From Schizochytrium sp. CCTCC M209059 (Eukaryota > Sar > Bigyra > Thraustochytrida > Thraustochytriidae), in contig KN805405.1 in NCBI GenBank assembly GCA_000818945.1, forward strand, positions 1-64,000: a stretch of 64,000 bases of DNA. Direction: 5' to 3'. Under the pieces are notes generated by a model, which saw only the letters and a program-made list of their open reading frames with translations, did no database searches and was not told the DNA's origin. Shown here piece after piece: positions 49,498 through 57,117 of the stretch. Position numbers and translations under genes: made by a program. The first letter of the stretch is position 1; every line of letters begins with the position of its first letter.

Positions 49498-51408
49498 TTA
49501 CTCCTCTAGGATAAAGTGCGCGTTGAAATCTTGGATGTCTTGCGCAAGCTCGACAGGCGTTGCTTTAATGGTGGCGTTCCTGAAACGAGTCAGACGAACT
49601 TCCCCGTGGTCGTCCATGACGAAAGTGGAGGCCAGATCTTCCGGTTCATTCACGCGGAGAGCGACACCTAGCCCATGCACCATGAGAAGAGTCTCCCGCG
49701 CCTTGTCCACTACGGCCTTCGTGTATTGGCTGGGCTTCATAAAGTGACTTTTCAGCGACTCACCCTCCCACGTTGTTGCGACAATAAAGTCCGAAAAGAG
49801 GTGGCGACCTCCATAGAGAAACCAAGGCACGTGCCGCGATCCCCACAGCGGTCGAAGGGTCTCGTACACCTCGATCTCGTTCGTGAAAGCTTGGAGAAGC
49901 CTCATCTCTTCTTGTTCGGTTTCGTCGTCTCGATCACGGTAAGGGTCGATTTCAGGCGTTTTCACAGCGATCAACTGCTGCAGGCCTCCAGTGTTGACGG
50001 ACATGAGATGGCCGTACGCGTCCGAACCCTCCCAGAGGAGATCTTTCATACCCCCATAGTATGGGAAGACCGACTGGTCCAGAGGTAGGGTCTGGCGGAG
50101 AAAATTCAGCCGCGCTTCGTCGTCGCCGTCAGCCGCCGCACCACCATCGCCAGACAACACGTCTGCTGCCACACTACCCGGCTGTCCTGCTGAGACCTGG
50201 TGGGTAGCTGCCCCTCTTCCAACGATTGCACCTGCTCCTGCGCCTGCACCTGCACCTGCTCCTGCACCTGCTCCTGGGGCGGCGCGTGCTGCCACAATCC
50301 GATTGTAAACCTCTCTCCACGCAGGGAGCAAATTGAGGTTTGCGTTGTTTCCCAGGCTATCAAGGATTGCGCTGTCCAATGTCAGACGAGAACCTTTCGA
50401 AGCCTTGAGAAGAAGTCTGAAGTAGGCGAACTTTGGATTCGTAGCTTCGGTGTTGCCGGTACAGTCGTAGCCTTTGGTGATTTTCAGGGTGTTGTCCGGC
50501 TCCAACTTCAGGAACCAGGTGATGTTCGTAGTGCTGAGGACGCCAAAGCGGCAAAAGGTTCGCAGCATGTATGCGTAGACCTGACGAATCGGGTAGAGGA
50601 GGTCGCGTTTCCTACCTGGTGGAATACTGGTGTCGCGGGTAACACTTTCGGAGAAGCCCACGAGGTCGTGTTCGGCATAGTGGTTATGCAGGCGGTTGGC
50701 GATCATCCACGTGGCTTGCTGAGAATATGGCTCGTCCTCATCAAAATGTGGATCATTTTCCTCGAGAAACTCGACCGCATCGTTCAGCATATCGTCAAAC
50801 GTTTCTTCGTAAGGGAACTTGAAAGGGGACTTGTGCTCATGAGCCAAGATGACTCTGTTATCCGCTCTAGTCTCGGTGCCAAACAAGTCCGGCGACAACG
50901 CCACGCTATTCTCGGAGTCTAGGAACCGTGTCCATAGAGCGTCAGGCCTCGCGCCTCTCACAGTAGGCTGAGAATTAAATTTCACCTTCCTCGCATCGAG
51001 ACCAAAGTCCGGCCTGCGAAACACATACCGACAGTCTCTGATAAAATGGTCGTTGAAGATAATGAAGGCATCTTCCTCGTTCAATCCTATAGGGATTGAT
51101 TCCTGATCCGCGGTCTCGAAGCGAACTGGAGAAATATGCCTTTCAAAGATGGCAGCCTCGGTAGGCTCGGGAGCCACATCAGCATCGAAGGTATCCCACA
51201 AAACCAACCTGCCGTAGTCAATGCCGCGTAATTGACCACCAGCACCAGATACAGTCATGCTTCTCTGCAAATCTTCGCGTTCTAACTTCGCCTCGTTTAG
51301 ATTCGTTGCAAATGTAGCGACATCGTCTGTGAAAGCGGAGTGCGCCATTGGCGTGCGAACAAGCGCGTCGTAGAGCGTGAACGACGCCGTGTCTCCGCTT
51401 GCAGCCAT
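49498..51408 (-). CDS. A2: PD-(D/E)XK nuclease-like domain plus degenerate kinase-like domain
   Basis: 636 residues from ATG 51408. Same layout as A1: RPDALW, AHEHK and IRQVYAYM in the nuclease-like part, Gly-Ala linker of slightly different length, and an almost identical kinase-like C-terminus (LIAVK, TNEIEVYETL, ALRVNEPED, LTRFRN). Differences from A1 cluster in the N-terminal 100 residues (DVATFATNLNEAKLERED in place of the A1 text) and in short blocks (GTETRADNRV against GTIRFVGHSV). A2 and A3 share the altered N-terminal block, so A2 and A3 are closer there. The 3' flank matches that of A1 for about 100 bp, including a GATTGATT stretch. Confidence 0.72.
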   Translation of the reverse strand: MAASGDTASFTLYDALVRTPMAHSAFTDDVATFATNLNEAKLEREDLQRSMTVSGAGGQLRGIDYGRLVLWDTFDADVAPEPTEAAIFERHISPVRFETADQESIPIGLNEEDAFIIFNDHFIRDCRYVFRRPDFGLDARKVKFNSQPTVRGARPDALWTRFLDSENSVALSPDLFGTETRADNRVILAHEHKSPFKFPYEETFDDMLNDAVEFLEENDPHFDEDEPYSQQATWMIANRLHNHYAEHDLVGFSESVTRDTSIPPGRKRDLLYPIRQVYAYMLRTFCRFGVLSTTNITWFLKLEPDNTLKITKGYDCTGNTEATNPKFAYFRLLLKASKGSRLTLDSAILDSLGNNANLNLLPAWREVYNRIVAARAAPGAGAGAGAGAGAGAGAIVGRGAATHQVSAGQPGSVAADVLSGDGGAAADGDDEARLNFLRQTLPLDQSVFPYYGGMKDLLWEGSDAYGHLMSVNTGGLQQLIAVKTPEIDPYRDRDDETEQEEMRLLQAFTNEIEVYETLRPLWGSRHVPWFLYGGRHLFSDFIVATTWEGESLKSHFMKPSQYTKAVVDKARETLLMVHGLGVALRVNEPEDLASTFVMDDHGEVRLTRFRNATIKATPVELAQDIQDFNAHFILEE

Positions 51409-51795
51409 CTTGTCCTTCTTCCTCCCTCCGGGGAGTAAGTATCTCAATCGCCTCCCGCCCACGTGCGCTCGCTCGCGCGGCCTCCTCGGTGCCGCCGTGC
51501 CTTTTTCCGCCCGGCCGCACTGACCGAGTTCTGGGTCTGCTCGCCCTGCGTTTGGTTTTGCTTGCGGCGCTGCCCGCCACGGCCGCCCCGGCCTGGCCTG
51601 GCTTGCGTTCACACTTTGAGAGCTACCGAATCGAGCGCGTTGCGCACATGACACGATTTATTTATCGAGCTCTCCTCGTGCGTGCGTGCACACAACAACG
51701 CGTCTTGTCGGGCTCCCTCGCGCGCTCGGCGTGCTCTACTTGTCGGGGGACCCTGTTAAATGAGAGGGAGCAAACAATCATGGGTGTGTGCACAT
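51409..51795. promoter_or_regulatory. Conserved upstream region of A2
   Basis: Nearly identical to the 54161-54540 region before A3, including CTTGTCGGGGGACCCTGTTA and AAACAATCATGGGTGTGTGC. It separates A2 from the stop codon of B1. Confidence 0.6.
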
Positions 51796-51799
51796 ACAT

Positions 51800-52297
51800 T
51801 CAGTTTGCAGTGGAAGTTGATACCGTAGTAATGAGCTCGTGATGGATGAATGCGGCGATCTTCGAGCGCAACGATTTCTCGGCGAACAGTATGCGATCAA
51901 GACGTGATGAAGTTTCAATCAAAATAGCATCGACGGTGTTCTGCTCCTGTCCGTGGGCTGATGGTGCTGCGGAGTATGCTTGTTTCTTTGCTGGGGTTGA
52001 GGTTGCCGAGAGGAGAGCTTCCTCGAGAGCATCTGCTCCAACGTCTTTCCAGGACGACAGCTGTCTGTGGTCCGAAATGACCTCAACGATGTTAGCCTTG
52101 AGTTGAATTAGCTCTGAAAAGATCTCTGGATCGTCTGTGTTTGGCGATGGGATTGGACGCACGGCCTCGTTTCCCTTGCGTCGTTTACTCAATGGCAGCT
52201 CTGGTCTAGGGTTAGGTAGTGGCGCGCGCGACTGCGGTGTCTTCTGAAGGAGCTCTCGCACAGAAGGCAACAAAAGAGTATCGTCGCCTCCCTGCAT
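51800..52297 (-). CDS. B1: small protein linked to the A genes, function unknown
   Basis: 165 residues from ATG 52297 (MQGGDDTLLLPSVRELLQ). A short hydrophobic/acidic start with LPSVRELL, a basic cluster resembling a nuclear localisation signal (LSKRRKGNE, about 37-45), then helices (ELIQLKANIVEVISDH, ADALEEALLSA, RLDRILFAEKSLRSKIAAFIHHEL). Transcribed in the order A3, B1, A2: the start is only 51 bp after the A3 stop, and its stop is 391 bp before the A2 start. B is duplicated together with A (see B2). Family unknown; a partner or regulator of A is one reading of the linkage. Confidence 0.55.
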   Translation of the reverse strand: MQGGDDTLLLPSVRELLQKTPQSRAPLPNPRPELPLSKRRKGNEAVRPIPSPNTDDPEIFSELIQLKANIVEVISDHRQLSSWKDVGADALEEALLSATSTPAKKQAYSAAPSAHGQEQNTVDAILIETSSRLDRILFAEKSLRSKIAAFIHHELITTVSTSTAN

Positions 52298-52348
52298 TTT
52301 TTCCGACCGACTGAGACTGACTGCCCTAATCTGAATTGATCAATGCCT

Positions 52349-54160
52349 TCAGCGCCGCAAGTAGAACTCATATACTAGGTATCCCAGATAAGCGACCATG
52401 AGAGTGACACCTCCAATCACAAGCGCGTAGTCTATCTGATAGGCAGATGTTTGAATAGCAGTGTTGTTGATGTAAGCTCCATTGCCTTTCCAAGGCGTCA
52501 CAGCACCGCAAGTGAATTCCTCTACTTCGTTGCGAAGGCACTCGAGGGAACCTGCGCAGAGATGCACGAACGGATCGCATGCCCCTCCAGCAGCTGTCTG
52601 TACAGACAGACATTGTTTGCCAAGATTTTGCGTCTGAACGCAAGCAAGTCCGTCGTCACATACGCGGTGGTGTCGAAGTTCGCTATTCACTTGCGTAGTG
52701 ATCCCACAGCTTTCCCCCTTGCCAACGTAGTCAATGCTTGCCTCAGACATTGGGAGATGGCCGTACGCGTCCGCACCCTCCCAGAGAAGATCTTTCATAC
52801 CCCCATAGTATGGGAAGACCGACTGGTCCAGAGGTAGGCTCTGGCGGAGAAAATTCAGCCGCGCTTCGTCGTCGCCGTCAGCCGCCGCACCACCATCGCC
52901 AGACAACACGTCTGCTGCCACACTACCCGGCTGTCCCGCTGAGACCTGGTGGGTAGCTGCCCCTGTTCCAACGCCTCCTGCTCCTGCACCTGCTCCTGCA
53001 CCTGCTCCTGCACCTGCTCCGGCCCGTGCTGCGACAATCCGATCGTAAATCTCTTTCCACGGAGACCCCGCAACGTTGAGGTTTGCGTTGTTTCCCAGGC
53101 TATCAAGGATTGCGCTGTCCAATGTCAGACGAGAACCTTTCGAAGCCTTGAGAAGAAGTCTGAAGTAGGCGAACTTTGGATTCTCAGCTTCGGTGTTGCC
53201 GGTACAGTCGTAACCTTTGGTGATTTTCAGGGTGTTGTCCGGCTCCAACTTCAGGAACCAGGTGATGTTCGTAGTGCTGAGGACGCCAAAGCGGCAAAAG
53301 GTTCGCAGCATGTATGCGTAGACCTGACGAATCGGGTAGAGGAGTTTGTCTTTCAAACCTAGTGGAATACTGGTGTCGTGGGTAACACTTTCAGAGAAGC
53401 CCACGAGGTCGTGTTTGGCATAGTACTGATGCAGGCGGTTGGCGATCATCCACGTGGCGTGCTTAGAATATTCCTCGTGCTCATCAAAATGTGGATCATT
53501 TTCAGTGAGAAAGTCGACCGCATCGTTCAGCATATCGTCAAGCGTTGCTTTGTAAGGGAATTTGAAAGGGGACTTGTGCTCATGAGCCAAGATGACACTA
53601 TGACCCACGAAACGAATTGTGCCAAACAAGTCCGGCGACAACGGCGCGCTATTTTCGGGATATAAAGACCTTGTCCACAGAGCGTCAGGCCTTGCACCCC
53701 TCTCAGTAGGGTGAGAATGAAAATATACCTCCCTCGCATCGAGACCAAATTCCGGCTTGCGAAACACATACAAACAGTCTCTGAAAAAATGGTTGTTCAA
53801 GAGCCTCAAGGCATCTTCCTCGTTCATTCCTATAGGGATTGAATCCTGTTCCGCGGTCTCGAAGGAGTAAGCTGGAGGAACTTGCTTTGCAAAGATGGCA
53901 GCCTCGGTAGGCTCGGGAGCCACATCAGCATCGAAGGTATCCCACAAAACCAATCTGCCGTACTCAATGCCGTGTAATTGACCCCCCGCACCAGATACAG
54001 TCATGCTGTTCTGATTCTGCAAATCTTCGCGTTCTAACTTCGCCTCGTTTAGATTCGTTGCAAATGTAGCGACATCGTCTGTGAAAGCGGAGTGCGCCAT
54101 GGGCGTGTGAACAAGCGCGTCGTAGAGCGTGAACGACGCCGTGTCTCCGCTTGCAGCCAT
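52349..54160 (-). CDS. A3: nuclease-like domain fused to Cys-rich segment and a C-terminal membrane helix
   Basis: 603 residues from ATG 54160. Residues 1 to about 470 match A1/A2, with RPDALW, AHEHK, IRQVYAYM and a Gly-Ala linker. After DAYGHL, where A1/A2 go on to the kinase-like domain, A3 switches to MSEASIDYVGKGESCG, a segment with eight cysteines (HRVCDDGLACVQTQ, GKQCLSV, GACDPF, LCAGSLECLRN, FTCG) and one hydrophobic helix (YALVIGGVTLMVAYLGYLV) seven residues from the end. The DNA breakpoint is at about 52753. There is no signal peptide, so the Cys-rich part would face the cytosol if the protein were tail-anchored, an odd setting for disulfides. The chimera may be a recombination accident or a real domain swap. 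Confidence 0.68.
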   Translation of the reverse strand: MAASGDTASFTLYDALVHTPMAHSAFTDDVATFATNLNEAKLEREDLQNQNSMTVSGAGGQLHGIEYGRLVLWDTFDADVAPEPTEAAIFAKQVPPAYSFETAEQDSIPIGMNEEDALRLLNNHFFRDCLYVFRKPEFGLDAREVYFHSHPTERGARPDALWTRSLYPENSAPLSPDLFGTIRFVGHSVILAHEHKSPFKFPYKATLDDMLNDAVDFLTENDPHFDEHEEYSKHATWMIANRLHQYYAKHDLVGFSESVTHDTSIPLGLKDKLLYPIRQVYAYMLRTFCRFGVLSTTNITWFLKLEPDNTLKITKGYDCTGNTEAENPKFAYFRLLLKASKGSRLTLDSAILDSLGNNANLNVAGSPWKEIYDRIVAARAGAGAGAGAGAGAGAGGVGTGAATHQVSAGQPGSVAADVLSGDGGAAADGDDEARLNFLRQSLPLDQSVFPYYGGMKDLLWEGADAYGHLPMSEASIDYVGKGESCGITTQVNSELRHHRVCDDGLACVQTQNLGKQCLSVQTAAGGACDPFVHLCAGSLECLRNEVEEFTCGAVTPWKGNGAYINNTAIQTSAYQIDYALVIGGVTLMVAYLGYLVYEFYLRR

Positions 54161-54545
54161 CTTGTCTTTCTTCCTCCCTCCGAGGGAGTAAGTATCTCAA
54201 TCGCCTCTTGTCCACGCGTGCTCGCGCGGCCTCCTCGGTGCCGCCGTGCCTTTTTCCGCCCGGCCGCACTGACCGAGTTCTGGGTCTGCTCGCCTTGCGT
54301 TTGGTTTTGCTTGCGGCGCTGCCCGCCACGGCCGCCCCGGCCTGGCCTGGCTTGCGTTCACACTTTGAGAGCTACCGAATCGAGCGCGTTGCGCACATGA
54401 CACGATTTATTTATCGAGCTCCCCTCGTGCGTGCGTGCACACAACAACGCGCCTTGTCGGGCTTCCTCGCGCGCTCGGCGTGCTCTACTTGTCGGGGGAC
54501 CCTGTTAAATGAGAGGGAGCAAACAATCATGGGTGTGTGCACAAA
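54161..54545. promoter_or_regulatory. Conserved upstream region of A3
   Basis: Nearly identical to the A2 upstream region, with a short deletion around 54210-54225 that would break any open frame reading into A3 from upstream, which supports ATG 54160 as start. Confidence 0.6.
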
Positions 54546-54548
54546 CAC

Positions 54549-54961
54549 TTAGTTTGCAGTGTAAGTTGATACCGTAGTAATGAGCTCGTGATGGATGAAT
54601 GCGGCGATCTTCGAGCGCAACGACTTTTCGGCGAACAGTATGCGATCAAGACGTGATGAAGTTTCAATCAAAATAGCATCGACGATGTTCTGCTCCTGTC
54701 CGTGGGCTGATGGTGCTGCGGAGTATGCTTGTTTCTTTGCTGGGGTTGAGGTTGCCCAGAGGAGAGCTTCCTCGAGAGCATCTGCTCCAACGTCTTTCCA
54801 GGACGATAGCTGTCTGTGGTCCGAAATGACCCCAACGATGTTAGCCTTGACTTGAACCAGCTCTGTAAAGATCTCCGGATCGCCTGCGTTTGGCGATGGG
54901 ATTGCACGCACGCCCTCGTTTACCTTGCGCCGTTTACTCAGTGGCAGCTCTGGTCTAGGGT
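54549..54961 (-). pseudogene. B2: second B copy, truncated at the insertion edge
   Basis: About 137 codons matching B1 from PRPELPLSKRRK to the end, with scattered substitutions. The first 30 or so codons, including the start, are missing because the sequence switches to the oxidase at 54961/54962. It reads in frame with one oxidase frame, giving a misleading 286-residue fusion. It is followed by A3 at 388 bp, as B1 is by A2 at 391 bp. Confidence 0.75.
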
Positions 54962-55507
54962 AGATCTTCATCCTTAGCGCCGACCTTGGCAATGGAGCCA
55001 TCGCTGCGTACGACCTCGAGGCCGACGACTTAATTCCCGATTGGTTTCTTGTTCCACCCGTGCCGGTCATAATGCTGCCCACCACGGTAATGTGCGGCAG
55101 GCTTGGACAGTTTGCCAAGCAGACATCGGCTTCTTCGCACACGTCAAGAAGCTTCGCGTACGTGAATCCAGCGCCCGAAGTAACTACACCTGCGTCCTTG
55201 TCAATCGTCACCTTTCCAAAAGCTTCTACGAGGAGACGCATATGAACACCTTCCGTTTTGGCGATGGGCGAGAAGCAGTGTCCTGTTCCAAGGGCACGGA
55301 TCGGGCCGGTAGCTCCCTTCACGATTGTCGCAAGATGCTCCGCATCCTCGAACCGCGGTAACACCTTCGCGAGTCCACTTGATGTTGCCCGCCCAGTTTG
55401 ACGTTGCAACTTAGTCCACGGCGCTCACTTTCTGTGGATTCTCGTAATCTTTTTGTTCGTGCTTGCCTTCTCTTCAGGTCTGCCATCATAGCCGCTTCCC
55501 AACTCAT
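54962..55507 (-). pseudogene. 5' half of FAD-linked (sugar-lactone-type) oxidase, frameshifted
   Basis: Minus-strand reading gives the FAD-binding type-4 domain start: PRFEDAEHLATIVKGATGPI, RALGTGHCFSPIAKTEG (the GxGHxFSP motif), CLANCPSLPHITVVGSIMTG and GTGGTRNQSGIK. Then the frame shifts to VVGLEVVRSDGSIAKVGAKD before the break at 54962. Upstream, NWAGNIKWTREG, typical of the N-terminus of this family, is in yet another frame. A possible start is ATG 55507. With the other half at 42440-43261 it forms one gene broken by the island and by at least three frameshifts. Family members oxidise sugar lactones such as gulono- or arabinono-lactone. Confidence 0.8.
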
Positions 55508-55510
55508 GCT

Positions 55511-55992
55511 CGTTTGTTAGTTCGCTCTCTCGCTCGCTTGCTCGCTTGCTCGCGCTTCCTGGGAGCATGACAAATCCACGTGGAAAAAGATGCACAAAGA
55601 CCACACAACACGATGCAAGAGTCGAACGATGATCCGCAAATAATCTGCAAAAGCATCAGCAGGAGAAGGAGAAGGAGGACGGAGCGGTCCACTTCTCGCC
55701 CTTCGGGTCTTTGTCGCAGACCGATTTATTAGGCTTCTCGATCCTCGCGCGGATCTTCGCGGGTCCTTGCAACCTGCAGCTGCAGCTCTTGCTGCGCCTG
55801 CAGGAGCTCAGTCCAAGCTCTGCACAAAACCTCGGCGCTGTCAGGCACCGCCCCAGCAGGCCGCGGCCAACAACAGTCCTAGATCGCAGTGTCTTCACGC
55901 CCTCATTGGTCTTCGCTCTTTCTCTGTGAGTCGCCGCCGTTGCCGCGAGAATACCCAAAAAAGAGGGGAGGGGGTCTCGAGAAAAAAAAAAA
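55511..55992. other. Region between oxidase remnant and tRNA array
   Basis: About 480 bp. Possible promoter of the oxidase; GCTC-type repeats at 55520-55552. The plus-strand A run at 55981-55992 reads as a T run downstream of the last tRNA and is a likely Pol III terminator. Confidence 0.45.
55981..55992 (-). terminator. Poly-T Pol III terminator after the tRNA array
   Basis: On the minus strand a run of eleven T residues directly follows the most downstream tRNA-Gln. Between the other copies only TTTT occurs (in ATTAATTTTC). Confidence 0.7.
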
Positions 55993-56063
55993 TTCTCCTA
56001 CGCGGAATCGAACCACGGTTGTCAGAGTCAGAGTCTGACATGCTACCATTACATCACAGGAGA
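55993..56063 (-). tRNA. tRNA-Gln (CUG), copy 1
   Basis: Minus-strand cloverleaf: acceptor TCTCCTG pairs with TAGGAGA; D arm ATG/CAT; anticodon stem TCAGA/TCTGA with loop CTCTGAC, anticodon CTG; T arm CGTGG/CCGCG with loop TTCGATT. B box GGTTCGATTCC is perfect. Discriminator A. Confidence 0.9.
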
Positions 56064-56094
56064 GAAAATTAATCAGTGGCCTTTCTTCGCCAAA

Positions 56095-56165
56095 TTCTCC
56101 TACGCGGAATCGAACCACGGTTGTCAGAGTCAGAGTCTGACATGCTGCCATTACATCACAGGAGA
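56095..56165 (-). tRNA. tRNA-Gln (CUG), copy 2
   Basis: Identical to copy 1 except GGCAGC for GGTAGC in the D loop. Confidence 0.9.
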
Positions 56166-56196
56166 GAAAATTAATCAGTGGCCTTTCTTCGCCAAA

Positions 56197-56267
56197 TTCT
56201 CCTACGCGGAATCGAACCACGGTTGTCAGAGTCAGAGTCTGACATGCTACCATTACATCACAGGAGA
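56197..56267 (-). tRNA. tRNA-Gln (CUG), copy 3
   Basis: Identical to copy 1, 102 bp from copy 2, with the same 31-bp spacer. Confidence 0.9.
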
Positions 56268-56298
56268 GAAAATTAATCAGTGGCCTTTCTTCGCCAAA

Positions 56299-56369
56299 TT
56301 CTCCTACGCGGAATCGAACCACGGTTGTCAGAGTCAGAGTCTGACATGCTACCATTACATCACAGGAGA
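56299..56369 (-). tRNA. tRNA-Gln (CUG), copy 4
   Basis: Identical to copy 1, same spacing and spacer. Confidence 0.9.
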
Positions 56370-56400
56370 GAAAATTAATCAGTGGCCTTTCTTCGCCAAA

Positions 56401-56471
56401 TTCTCCTACGCGGAATCGAACCACGGTTGTCAGAGTCAGAGTCTGACATGCTACCATTACATCACAGGAGA
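56401..56471 (-). tRNA. tRNA-Gln (CUG), copy 5
   Basis: Identical to copy 1, same spacing and spacer. Confidence 0.9.
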
Positions 56472-56502
56472 GAAAATTAATCAGTGGCCTTTCTTCGCCA
56501 AA

Positions 56503-56573
56503 TTCTCCTACGCGGAATCGAACCACGGTTGTCAGAGTCAGAGTCTGACATGCTGCCATTACATCACAGGAGA
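56503..56573 (-). tRNA. tRNA-Gln (CUG), copy 6
   Basis: Carries the GGCAGC D-loop variant; its upstream spacer (56574-56610) differs from the others and holds GAAA repeats. Confidence 0.9.
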
Positions 56574-56610
56574 GAGAGAAAGAAAGAAAGGTCGACGGCG
56601 AACCGCCAAG

Positions 56611-56681
56611 TTCTCCTACGCGGAATCGAACCACGGTTGTCAGAGTCAGAGTCTGACATGCTGCCATTACATCACAGGAGA
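56611..56681 (-). tRNA. tRNA-Gln (CUG), copy 7
   Basis: GGCAGC D-loop variant, 108 bp from copy 6; first of the array in transcription direction. Confidence 0.9.
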
Positions 56682-57117
56682 ACGGAGGCGCCGTGGCTAT
56701 TGCCATCGGTGCTTGCCTGTTGGGAGCGAGGCCCTCGGACCAATATGACGAGTGCACGGGTCCCGACCAGCTTGGGATGGAAGTGCAAGGAAGGAGCCCA
56801 GAGACAATCGTATTGAATAGTTATTGGCTGTGTTGCGATCGCGCTACGGGAGAGAGTCAAGGGACACGGGTTGCTGTCAAGTGGCCGCGGTCGGGACTGT
56901 GCAGGGAATCGTTGGTCGTGACTGCCTGTTCTGACGAGATCGTGTGTATGTTTGAAAGAGATGAGGAGGCACGGCGCAGTACAGTGAGTGCTATATGAGT
57001 ATCGTTCGTTATCTTGCGACTGCATCTGACGCTAATGCACGTCCAATTCCCCATACTTTTACAGATAATGTAATTGCAGTAAATTTATTAACAAGGCTAC
57101 AGATAAAAGTAATGTCG
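56682..57117. other. Intergenic region right of the tRNA array
   Basis: About 435 bp between the tRNA array and the 3' end of the acidic coiled-coil gene. No feature recognised. Confidence 0.5.

Larger units (their letters stand above)
43262..54961. mobile_element. 11.7-kb insertion splitting the FAD-oxidase gene
   Basis: Left boundary: plus-strand host sequence ends ...CCAAGGCAGAT at 43261. Right boundary: host resumes with AGATCTTCATCC at 54962. The 4-bp AGAT is present at both edges (43258-43261 and 54962-54965). If the segment plus one AGAT is ignored, oxidase codons on either side fall in one frame (right flank ends DEDL, left flank begins PWIVQSWG). The insert holds three A genes, two B copies, DHFR, coiled-coil and membrane-protein genes. 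No clear terminal inverted repeat and no transposase, integrase or capsid gene was seen. The right end lies inside a B gene whose second copy (51800-52297) continues further, so the right edge is truncated relative to the internal copy. Confidence 0.8.
55993..56681. repeat. Tandem array of seven tRNA-Gln units, 102-bp period
   Basis: A 71-bp tRNA plus a 31-bp spacer repeated with exact 102-bp period for copies 1-6, and 108 bp to copy 7. The spacers between copies 1-6 are identical. Confidence 0.93.

Noticed and set aside
43262..54961. Terminal inverted repeats or Polinton-like ends on the island
   Set aside because: The left end (ACATAACCTTGG) and the inverted right end (ACCCTAGACCAG) share only scattered bases; no DNA polymerase B, integrase or capsid gene is visible.
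43262..54961. Mirusvirus or giant-virus integration
   Set aside because: Such viruses are known in thraustochytrids, but no hallmark gene (capsid, terminase, polymerase) was found; DHFR alone is not enough, so this is left open rather than claimed.
54549..55409. A 286-residue fusion of FAD oxidase and B protein
   Set aside because: The two parts meet at the insertion edge; the oxidase part is in the wrong frame near the junction and lacks an ATG.
55993..56681. Regularly spaced repeats resembling a CRISPR array
   Set aside because: The 71-bp repeat folds as tRNA-Gln and the 31-bp spacers are identical to each other, the reverse of a CRISPR array; the genome is eukaryotic.
55903..56757. 284-residue repetitive protein (FLSCDVMVACQTLTLTTVVRF units) on the minus strand
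   Set aside because: It is a translation of the tRNA array through copies and spacers.
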